This document shows positions 54,701 to 62,780 of a stretch of DNA of 64,000 nucleotides, one piece after another (positions within the stretch are counted from its first letter, which is position 1; each line of letters begins with the position of its first letter). The position numbers were made by a program, and so were the translations under genes. A model generated the notes under the pieces. The model was not told the DNA's origin, did no database searches, and saw nothing but the letters and a program-made list of their open reading frames with translations. The stretch is from Struthio camelus (Eukaryota > Chordata > Aves > Struthioniformes > Struthionidae), in NCBI RefSeq assembly GCF_040807025.1, contig NC_090951.1, forward strand, positions 2,480,001 through 2,544,000. Reading direction: 5' to 3'.

Positions 54701-56765
54701 TCGGGGACGCCGACGCGCGGAGCGATGCTCCTGGCAGAGAAAGAGTCAAGGCCACCCAACATCCCCAATTCCTCCCCATGCCCCGCGATGGGGGATTCGG
54801 CTCCTGAGCCCCCGAACCGACCCCCAACGTATATCCACCGAGATGCGCGACCCCGAGGCTGCAGCCCAGCGACGGAGAGCCGAGCAGCGCGCGGCCGCCG
54901 CGGCCAGACGGTCGGGGGAGACCTCCTTCGCCTCCCCCCCCCAGCGCCGACAACAAAGGCGAAGGGACCCAAGGGCGACAGCCCGTATCAGGGATGGAGC
55001 TGCGATTCCTTCCTCAGTTCCCCAAGCAGAGATAGGGAGGGAGGCGAGCGGCGGAGAAAAGCAGGGCTGGGAATCATCAGCCCGGCTCGATAAGGGAGCT
55101 GCTGAAATGGGAGCAAAAATATTTAGACAATAAATGAAGTATCAGAAAAAAGCCGCGCATATCTTTAAGAAATCAATCATCCTGTACCGGGTGTCTGGAC
55201 ACACGGCGCCAACCGGGAGATAGGGAGCCAAACTGGGCAGATAAGGGTTAATCAAGGATTTAATTCGGCAAAGATAAACGGGTCTGAGCTAAAAAAAAAA
55301 AAAAAGAGAGAGAGAGAAAAAAAAGGAGGAGGTGGGGATGGAGCTAAGACTTCCTGCGAGATCTTCCAGCCTCGGAGACCCTCGGTTGGAGGTCCCCCCT
55401 CTTGGTACAGCTCCGGGGAAGGGACTCCGTGAGCTCAGGGATGGACAAGGGAGGACGTGGCCGTGCCCGCAACCTCGCGGGGACCCGCGACGCGTGGCCT
55501 GGCCAATGCCTGCCAGCAGCCCTCGTGCGGGATGCAAAGCTCGCAGCCATCCTGCTAGCGTACGTGTAGATATGCCCATGCACACGCACGTGCACGCACA
55601 CACATGCTGCCTTTGCAGCAGTCGCCGTCTCCCAGCCAAGTCTGGCAACGCGTGCTGCCATCCTGGCCCGGGCCTGGGAAACGATGCGCCAACATTTGTC
55701 CCCCGAGCCAGCAGCGCACCGGGCCGAGCGTGCTCCCGCCGGACCGGGCTCCCCACCGCCGACAGCCGGTGCTTGTCCTTGCTCCAACAAAAATGATGCA
55801 AAACCCTGGTGAACAGGCACTAAACCTGCTGCAGGGTCCCATCCCCTCCGCCTGCCACGTCGCTCTGGTGTCCCCATGGCCCAAAACGCTGCTGCCGGTG
55901 CAGCCGCCTGCATCTCTCACCCCGCGCTGCCTCCTCTCCTGCTCCTCTGCAGCAGAGCCGGACGCTTTCCAGGCGTGATGCCGGGGTGTGCGCAACCCGG
56001 GTCCCTTCGGCACAAACGCGGGGTGGGAAACCCGGACCCCGATCTCCTTTGCAAGGAGTCGCGCTCCCGTGAGCAGCCCCGAGCAGCTCCGAGCGCGCCG
56101 CTTGCCCGCCCCCCTGCATCCCGCCGGCGGCGCGGCACATCTGGGGCGCAGCGAGGGGCGGCGGGGAGGCGAGCTGGCCGCCGCTGCGGGGCCGAGCGGC
56201 GGCGTCTCAAACGAGGCTCAGCGGGTAGGAGGCTGCAGCTGGGATTTCAAAAGATATCAGCGGGCTGCGCGGAGCCGCGCTCGGCAAGCCTGGCGCGGCT
56301 GCGATATAACCCTGCCATGATAGGTATTAATGAGATTAACAGAGCAGGAGGCTGCCGCGGGCGGCCGCCGACCAGGGTGCCCGCCGCCGCGCTCGAGCGC
56401 CGGGACCCGCGGACCTGCTTCGGCAGCAGAATCGCAGCCAGGTACGGGCGCAGGGAAGCGATTCCCAAGGGCCCGGCCGAGGCACGGGTCCCCGCGGTGG
56501 GGGCGAGCGCGGCCACCGCAGCGAAAAGTCCTCCAAAACGCCCTTCCTCTCCCCAAACCATTCCTTGCTGGGGCCGGGGGCGGGGGAGTTGCCCACCCGC
56601 CGGCCCCCGCGAGCGGCACGGCCCTCCTTACCGTCTCGTTCTGCCCCGGAGACGCCGGCTCGCTGTGGACGTTGCCCTGGAAGGGGCCCCAGGAGAAGCC
56701 CTCGGGGAGGCTCCGCCGGGCTCGCACTCGGCTCTCCCCCTCCAGCACGGCCAGCTCCAGCTCAT
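49559..56765 (-). CDS. ZFPM1: ZFPM1 (FOG1, Friend of GATA 1), coding region, 5' exons off window
   Basis: Nuclear cofactor that binds the N-terminal finger of GATA1/GATA2 and controls erythroid, megakaryocyte and heart programmes (established). Seven exons (56765-56632, 53604-53502, 53044-52835, 52753-52529, 52294-52199, 52062-51919, 51783-49559) join in frame and give 1,045 residues to the stop; whole human FOG1 is about 1,006. Nine zinc fingers are present: four encoded by exons 52753-51919 and five in the long last exon. The CtBP motif PIDLSKK is at 50452-50432. The C-terminus, STFIAHKKYYCSSHAAEHVK, matches human. The N-terminal NuRD-recruiting exon (MSRRKQ...) was not found and should lie right of 64,000. 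Confidence 0.97.
51485..51529 (-). repeat. Poly-serine coding microsatellite in ZFPM1
   Basis: Fifteen consecutive serine codons, nearly all TCC with two TCT and one TCG. The plus strand is a GGA-rich trinucleotide tract, and an SSA triplet continues it. Likely length-polymorphic. Confidence 0.85.
51919..52062 (-). CDS. ZFPM1: ZFPM1 coding exon: zinc finger 4
   Basis: Acceptor CTCCGCAG|GCGTC and donor GCCCCGG|GTGAGT; 144 nt. It encodes VCHSCGFISTTRDILYSHLV ending TNH, then the conserved CQPGSKGEVYSPG. Confidence 0.95.
52063..52198 (-). other. Short ZFPM1 intron between finger 3 and finger 4 exons
   Basis: 136-bp GC-rich intron with normal splice sites. The neighbouring introns (52295-52528, 52754-52834, 51784-51918) are also under 250 bp, and nothing else was seen in them. 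Confidence 0.8.
52199..52294 (-). CDS. ZFPM1: ZFPM1 coding exon: zinc finger 3
   Basis: Acceptor CTTGCAG|GGGAG and donor TTGAACG|GTGAGT; 96 nt. It encodes FVCLICLSAFTTKANCERHL ending KVH, identical in pattern to the human finger that binds TACC3. Confidence 0.95.
52529..52753 (-). CDS. ZFPM1: ZFPM1 coding exon: zinc fingers 1 and 2
   Basis: Acceptor CTCGGCAG|AGGACG and donor CACAGCG|GTACGG; 225 nt. Finger 1, [20 protein letters not shown] ending MYYC, is a CCHC GATA-binding type. Finger 2, VCPFPQCKKSCPSASSLEIH ending MRSH, is classical CCHH. Confidence 0.95.
52835..53044 (-). CDS. ZFPM1: ZFPM1 coding exon upstream of the finger exons
   Basis: Acceptor CCGCCAG|GCGAAG and donor GTTAACA|GTGAGT; 210 nt. 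It encodes EALWCKTTRAV and ends DIQLLPQQAGMAAILATAVV, the block just before finger 1 in FOG proteins. Confidence 0.94.
53045..53501 (-). other. ZFPM1 intron with weak 5' splice site
   Basis: 457-bp GC-rich intron starting GTTGGT on the minus strand. No additional exon was recognised. Confidence 0.75.
53502..53604 (-). CDS. ZFPM1: ZFPM1 coding exon with VTLVLGDESCWL
   Basis: Acceptor GTCGGCAG|AGCCCG. The donor AGCAAGG|GTTGGT is weak (GTTGGT instead of GTRAGT) but is the only one that keeps the frame. It encodes PPVTLVLGDESCWLSRLPLV, matching human ALTLLLVDEACWLRTLP. Confidence 0.9.
53745..53950. promoter_or_regulatory. Candidate enhancer island in ZFPM1 intron
   Basis: AT-rich, unlike its surroundings. 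It contains GCTAATGAATATTAAC, AAATTAATCTG, CTAATTATTC, TTATCA (53910-53915) and TGATAA (53942-53947). This mix of homeodomain-like TAAT sites and paired GATA sites in GC-rich DNA is typical of conserved non-coding elements. Confidence 0.4.
55089..55280. promoter_or_regulatory. Candidate GATA-rich enhancer in ZFPM1 intron
   Basis: GATAAG (55089-55094), AGATAG (about 55218), AGATAAG (55239-55245) and AGATAA (55272-55277) lie within 190 bp of AT-rich sequence. The same segment holds AATATTTAGACAATAAATG and GGGTTAATCAAGGATTTAAT. Function is inferred from motif density and base composition. Confidence 0.45.
56632..56765 (-). CDS. ZFPM1: ZFPM1 coding exon, most upstream one in window
   Basis: Acceptor TCTCCGCAG|ATGAGC and donor GAGACG|GTAAGG; enters in phase 1 and ends in phase 0. 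It encodes ELELAVLEGESRVRARRSLP and EGFSWGPFQGNVHSEPASP, aligning with human RARLSLATGLSWGPFHGSVQ. Confidence 0.93.
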
Positions 56766-57174
56766 CTGCGGAGAGACAGCGACAGCGTGAAGGCGCCCGC
56801 CGGCACGGCCGGGACCCCGGCTGGCAGACCTGGGCTCGGGGAGGCGGGGGGGGGGTCCCTGGCGCGGAGACCTCCTGCGCTAACCGCAGCATCCCGCGCC
56901 ACGGCCCGGCGAGGCCGGGGCGCAGACGGAGACGGCGGGCGGAGGAGGCTCTGCCAGGGCAGACGCCGGGGGGACGAGGGGAGAGCCGAACCACGGGCGG
57001 ACACAGAGCCGCCCAAAGTTGGGAAAGACCCCGGGCGCGTGAGCCCGCCCGCGGGGCCCGGAGCCGGCACGGCGGCGGATCGCGCGGCACGGGCGCTTCC
57101 CGGGGGGTCTCGGCGTGCCACCGCGGCGCAGCGGAAGGAGCGCTTCCCATCCCAGCGCCCAAAGTCGCAGCAGC

Positions 57175-57305
57175 TTCAGGGCTTAATGGCTTTGATGATC
57201 TGATAAGCCTCTGGTTTAATGGGTGAGATAACATGTTAATACACTACGAAGGCTGCTCTAAAATGTTTTAACCGTGCCTTTGTCTTTCGGAGCGCAGATA
57301 AGATG
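57175..57305. promoter_or_regulatory. Candidate GATA cluster close to a ZFPM1 exon
   Basis: Three motifs in the same orientation: TGATAAG (57201-57207), AGATAA (57226-57231) and AGATAAG (57296-57302). They lie in an AT-rich island about 430 bp upstream of the 56765 exon in the direction of transcription. Inference from motifs. Confidence 0.45.
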
Positions 57306-58300
57306 GCAGGTAACCAATACAGAGATGGACGTGCGTGCTGCCGGCTCCTCGCGCCCCCCACGCCGCTCGGCAGCGGGCAGCCGCACGCCGCGGCCCCGCG
57401 AAACTCCCGGGCCGGCCGGCTGCACGGACGCGCCGAGGCTCATCGGCGCCCTCGGGTCTCGGCCCGACCGCAGCGCCGGCCGTCGAGGGCATCGGCTGCG
57501 CTTCAGCCGGCGCCCGGGTCCTGCGGGCGGGGAGGAGGCTCCGCTTGTTTGAAGGCAAATTGCTTTCAGAAGTCGAAAACGCAGGGAGGATAACACGATC
57601 CCGTGGCTGCAGAGATTGAAATCTGATGTGTTTATTAGCCAGGCTGACATCTGGATCCTCTCTGCGCCGGGGTTATTTAAGGTGAGCGCTGGGAAGCGCT
57701 GGGCGTCGAGCGCGGTCCGGAGGCGCCTGCGATCGCCGCCGGGCCGAGCTGCCGCCCTGGCGTCCCCCCCGGCCGCCGAGGGGCGAAGCCTCCTCCGCCC
57801 CGGGACCGCGGCTCCGCGCGCATCCCGGCGGGGACGGGGATGCACCATCCGCCGGCAGGGGCATCGCAGACAGGGTCTTCGGGGCTGCCAGGTCCTCAGG
57901 AAAGCAGCTTTTCCTTGCAGCGGATCCGGGAGCAGCGGAGGAGCCGCAGCCGCTGCTGCTGGCGCCCCGGGGACCCTGCGGTTAAGGGCAGTCGGGGCCT
58001 TTGAAGAGTTGGTCGCGTTCACTCCCGGCACAAACCCTTCGCTCCTGCTGCTGCTCCTGCTGGTGAGCTGGGGCAGCTGCAGCCCCCTCCCCAGCTGATC
58101 CCGCCTGCGCTTCGCTCCGCGGACCCGGGAGGGCAGGCAGGGAGCGCGGCTGCCCTGGCCCCGCTCTGCCCTGTGGCTCGGGATGCGGCCGGATCCTGGC
58201 TCCGGGGCTGAGCGGGGCTGCCGAATCGAAACGGGGTATTCCCACATCTGTCACCCAGCAGGGAGAGACCTTTGCAAGGTGCACGTAGCAACTCAGGGCT

Positions 58301-58756
58301 GCAGCCCGAACCGCGCCGGGCAGCCTGCAGAGCCAACCGCGCCGCGCGGGGCTGCACGCAGCCCGAACCGCGCCGGGCAGCCTGCAGAGCCAACCGCGCC
58401 GCGCGGGGCTGCACGCAGCCCGAACCGCGCCGGGCAGCCTGCAGAGCCAACCGCGCCGCGCGGGGCTGCACGCAGCCCGAACCGCGCCGGGCAGCCTGCA
58501 GAGCCAACCGCGCCGCGCGGGGCTGCACGCAGCCCGAACCGCGCCGGGCAGCCTGCAGAGCCAACCGCGCCGCGCGGGGCTGCACGCAGCCCGAACCGCG
58601 CCGGGCAGCCTGCAGAGCCAACCGCGCCGCGCGGGGCTGCACGCAGCCCGAACCGCGCCGGGCAGCCTGCAGAGCCAACCGCGCCGCGCGGGGCTGCACG
58701 CAGCCCGAACCGCGCCGGGCAGCCTGCAGAGCCAACCGCGCCGCACGGGGCTGCAC
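58301..58756. repeat. Minisatellite, 57 bp x 8, nearly perfect
   Basis: Eight consecutive 57-bp copies. Each begins GCAGCCCGAACCGCGCCGGG, has CAGCCTGCAGAGCC in the middle and ends GGGGCTGCAC. The last copy differs by one base (CGCACGGGG for CGCGCGGGG). GCAGCCC at the start and GGGCTGC near the end are inverted, so each unit can form a hairpin, and AACCGCGCCG occurs twice per unit. With a unit of 19 codons and no stops, long frames are open on both strands; these are not genes. Confidence 0.97.
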
Positions 58757-59112
58757 GCTGCCCGGACTGCACCAGACGAATTGTGGAGCGAACTGTGCCG
58801 GGCAGGCTCGTCTTCACCCTGCAATCCTTTTGCTCGCCAAATTATTGCCAACGAGTGACTTTTCCCTGATTCCCAAAGCAACCAGCGCCGGACACCTCGG
58901 CGCGGTACCCGAGACGGTCCCCTCCGCCCGGGCGCACACGAGCCGCCGGCTCTGGGACAGCCCTGCCCGGGGCTCCAGGCTCATTCGAGCCGGCGCGGCT
59001 GGAGGAAACGGGCCGCTCTTTGGGACCCCATCGCCATCCGAGCCCAACTGCCACCTCCTGTCCCCTTGCTCCCCCTTTTGCCCCCCTCCTTCCCCCCCGT
59101 CTCACTGGTAAT

Positions 59113-59237
59113 CAGCTGCGCTTGGGTCAGGAGACCATGTCTCCGAGATAAGGGCGTTCGCCTGACACTTCCCATGTCAGAGCACTTCATCTTCTGTGTA
59201 TCAATCCCCAGCAGAGAAAACACACAGGCGCTGATAA
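59113..59237. promoter_or_regulatory. Candidate E-box/GATA element in ZFPM1 intron
   Basis: CAGCTG (59113-59118), AGATAAG (59146-59152) and TGATAA (59232-59237) in an AT-richer island. E-box plus GATA combinations are bound by GATA1-TAL1 complexes; the spacing here is not the classical short one. Confidence 0.35.
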
Positions 59238-60478
59238 AGAGAAAACCGTTCCAGGCAGGGGGACAAAAATAGTGCCGCCGCGGCCGGCCCCGCTGCCCCG
59301 CGGGATGCTCCGGCCCCGCGGCACCGCGGCGGCTTCGACCAGCCTATGCAGCGGCCAGGCCGAGGGCGCCCGCCGGCAGGAGGGAAAAGGCGATTTCCAA
59401 AATAAACACGCGGCGCTGCTGCGTTTCTCCTCCTCTGGCAGGGCACGGCGCAGGGGAAACAACGCCGAGCCGGAAAAGAGGAGGCCTCGGCCGCGCCGCG
59501 TGTTTATATTTTGAAGGCTTTCGAAACGAAGCGCCAAAGGGGAGCGTCGTCGGCGTCGCGCCTCGCCAGCAGCGACCGCCCGGGTTAGCGGCGGGGGCGA
59601 AGTCCGGGCGCCCTCCGGGGCTGCCCGGATCGCGGGAGCTCTGACACCGGCTCTCGGTTTCGCCGCCCTGCAGGTTAATACAATTCCCATTTATCTAATC
59701 TCCCCATCGGTTCCCGGCGAGGCGCTACCCCATTGGCTCCGGCCTGCCAGCCGGCCCGGGGCTTATCACGACAATTCCTATCTCCGAGATCATTAACCAA
59801 ATTGGGCAGGGATCGGGCTGTTTGCTTTGGATTGCAAAGAAAAGCAGCAAAAAGAAAAGGAGGAGGGAAAAACACAGCGGTGGCATCCGGGAGGCTTGGC
59901 CTGGCCGCGTGCACCTGCTCGGGCTGCAGGTCTTCTCGCGTCCGCCCTTTTCCACTGCCAAGCCGCGGCGCGGGACCCGGCAGGGCTCTGCAGAGAGCCG
60001 CAGGGTCCCCAGGGAGGGCCACGAGCCCCGGCCCTCCTGTCGCTGGTGCTGCTGGCGCCAGGCCGGTCTGACGTCCCTGCAGGAGCGGGTGGCAGCGGCA
60101 GTGCAGGGGCGCGCGGGCAGCCGGGACATTGTGGCAATACGGAAAAACATCCTGACCTCAGTATTGAGGAGGGCTTGGAAACATCCCCAAGGAGAGGCTT
60201 TGGGGTGCTGCAAAGCGGCAGGGGGGCATCCTGGACACGGATGGTCTCCAGCCAACACCGCTACCCGCAGGTCTCCCATCCCCGCAGCAGCCCGGCCCGG
60301 CCCTGCTGAGCTTCCCAGAGCCGTCCGGGGCCGGAGAGGGCAGCGGAGCCCGGCACCCCGGGCTGCAGCCACCTCCGAGCAAGCAGCGGTGGGAGGCAGA
60401 GAGCAGCAAGACGCCTGGCTCTCCCCCGACCAGCCCAGCGCCAGTCCTGGTTCCCTGCACCCTTATTTTTGCCCGTAG

Positions 60479-60616
60479 GATAAGAGTGCTGGTTCACCTA
60501 GGCACAGAGCTTTGTGCTTATCTCCTCATCAAGAGATTTCAGAGAAATAGCCTGAGCTATGCTGGAGAGCAAAGATTAATCCTGTCATCACACCGCTGCC
60601 GTTTATCGGCTGATAA
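60479..60616. promoter_or_regulatory. Candidate GATA cluster in ZFPM1 intron
   Basis: GATAAG (60479-60484), CTTATCT (60517-60523), TTTATCG (about 60602) and TGATAA (60611-60616) within about 140 bp of AT-rich sequence. A further CTTATCA lies at 60891-60897. Confidence 0.45.
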
Positions 60617-61169
60617 ATGAAAGAGAAAAAGCGCGGCTGCCATCTGAGCTCCCTCCTGGCAGCGGGCAGGGGGGCCGGGGGCTCTCCGCCGCCGCGCGGG
60701 TTGCCCTCGGGCCGGTGCCTCGAAGGGGTCCAGGCACAGGCTGCCCAAGAGCACCGCAGTCCCGGCAGCGCCGCCGTGGCCACCTGCTCCTTGCGCCTCC
60801 TTGGGCTGCTGCCAGGGCACCGAAGAGGTGTGCATGGAGGAATTAAACCTCCGGGGTAAATCCCTGCTTATTGCTCAGTGCTGGTAAGGACTTATCACGC
60901 TGCAAAGCACCGCTGGCCAGGAGGGCAGGAAGCAGGTCAAGTACCGTGACACGCAAGCACACAGCACAAGGCACAGCGTTGCTGGCACGGGCTGAAGCCA
61001 GCACCAGGCTCTCCCCCACAGTTAAAACGTGCGTCCGCACAAACCCATTCACGAGTGACCACAACCGTCCTTAGGGCTGCGGAAATAAACAGTGCAACAA
61101 AAGCGGTGGGTGAGGATGCGCCGCCCGCCTCGGCGGGTGTCCTGGGTTTGCTCCTGCCTGCTCTGGAGG

Positions 61170-61370
61170 TCTATATGCACACGCGCACCCGTGCATGCGT
61201 ATGGATGCACACGGATGCGTATGCACACACACGTGCATGCGTACGGGCACGCACAATGCCACAAAGACATGCACACATGCATGCATACGGGCACATGCAT
61301 GCAGACAGGCATGCACAATGGCACACGGGCACGCACACGGCCACACGCACGAGTGCACGCGCCCACGTTA
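61170..61370. repeat. Alternating CA/TG-rich degenerate tract
   Basis: CACACGCG, TGCATGCGTA, GCACACGG and CACATGCATGCA words follow one another in imperfect repeats. The tract alternates purine and pyrimidine for most of its length and is Z-DNA-prone. Confidence 0.7.
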
Positions 61371-62711
61371 GCGTCCCCTCCGCGAGGGCGGTGCAGCACC
61401 AAAACCCGCCGGCGCCGAGGAGGTGGGAAGGGTGGAGGCTGTCCGGCGGCCACCGGGCCGGCTCGCGCGGAGCTCAGGGGCCCTGGCGAGCCCTGCCCAG
61501 GCAGGACCGCGTCCCCGAGCGGAGCCGAGGAAAGGACAACCCCTTTCCGAAGGGCTCCCGACTTCAGGGCCTCCCTCCGCTCTCCCCGAACATATTCCCG
61601 AGACTTTAATCAAATATGGGCTAATGAATCAGATCTGCCCTTCCGAAAGGATCTCTGATTTGAGGGCTCCGGAGTGTTTGCAGCTGCCTGGATACTATCT
61701 GGATAAATACTGCTATCAGGGAGTCATGAGACCGCTTCCCAGCGCGAGCGGCACCGTGCATTAGTCCTATTAATACTGCGCTTTCCGCCCTGGCCCCCGG
61801 GGGCGGCGCGCGGGGGTGCCGAAAAGCCGCGGGGGTCACCCGGCAGGACTTGATGGCAAAGACGGCCCCGAAACGAGAACGCCCTCGGTCCCCAGGCGCA
61901 GCGACCGGGCCGCGGGGCTGAGTCGGCCTCTTGGGTTAAAAACAAGCAAAAAATTTAGCAGCCGGCCCCGAATAACCGTGCAGCTGGTGGGAGCCGGGGT
62001 GGCGCAGCTCCGCGGCGCGGGCAGCCCGGGAGGCGGGCGACGCGGTCCGGGACACGAGCGGCCGGGGCGCCGGGCTCCGCGCCGGCAGCCCGGGGGCATC
62101 CCGGCGGCGGGGGCCCCCTCCGCCCCACACCGCAGCTTCTGTTTTTAGCAGCTGCTAACGCGCGGCGGAAGGAATAAATCCTGACAACTCAACTAGCGAA
62201 ATGATGTGATGGCACCGCTCAGATAAGATGGAGGGAGGCGATTGGGAAGAGTCTTAAGCTGCGAACACGCAGCATCTCCGCTCTTCACCTCCGCTCACAA
62301 AGGGAAATCTCTCCAAAGGGGCTAAGCAGATTATCCCAGCTTTGCCGTCCCGGGTGCTCGAGTAATCAGGGCAGCCTTGGGAGCGACAAAGGAGCGAGCA
62401 GGGCTGGAAGCGGAGCTCCAGCGGGCTCCTGCGCTCAGCACCGCCGGGCATCCTCCCGGCAAGAGCGGCGGGCAGCACCTGGGCTGGCTCGGCGCCCGCG
62501 CTGGGAGGCGGCGGGGGTGACCCCGGCTGCAGCGGGCAGCGAGGGGGAAAGCAAAGCGAAGGGGCATCGCGGCTCGGGGCCGGGCTAGCAGGGAGCGAGG
62601 GGCTCTCGGAGGAACCGCTGGCCCCGGCACAGACCGTGCCGCGGTCCCCTCGCTCCGGCCGGCGACCGTCCCCGCTGCCCCAGCCCCGGGCCCCCGCGGG
62701 AGCTGGCCGCC

Positions 62712-62780
62712 CTTATCGCTCCCAACCATCGCTGGCGATTTATTGATTTTTTGAGTCAGTACAACAGCAAATCTTTATCG
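62712..62780. promoter_or_regulatory. Candidate GATA + NF-E2 composite element in ZFPM1 intron
   Basis: CTTATCG (62712-62718), TGAGTCA (62752-62758) and TTTATCG (62774-62780) in an AT-rich 70-bp island. TGAGTCA is the NF-E2/AP-1 core. Paired with GATA sites it is the classic erythroid-megakaryocytic arrangement; here it is motif evidence only. AGATAAG at 62221-62227 belongs to a separate island upstream. Confidence 0.45.

Larger units (their letters stand above)
53605..56631 (-). other. ZFPM1 intron, about 3.0 kb, with AT-richer islands
   Basis: GC-rich background with two islands rich in A/T and GATA motifs (53,745-53,950 and 55,080-55,290) and two alternating CA/GC tracts (53,956-54,000 and 55,565-55,610). 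No exon was recognised. Confidence 0.65.

Noticed and set aside
58301-58756. CRISPR-like appearance of regular repeats
   Set aside because: Copies are directly adjacent, with no variable spacers, and the surroundings are vertebrate; it is a minisatellite.
57982-59111. Long open frames on both strands over the 57-bp repeats
   Set aside because: The unit is 19 codons without stops in several frames, so the openness is automatic. No start, splice or domain evidence.
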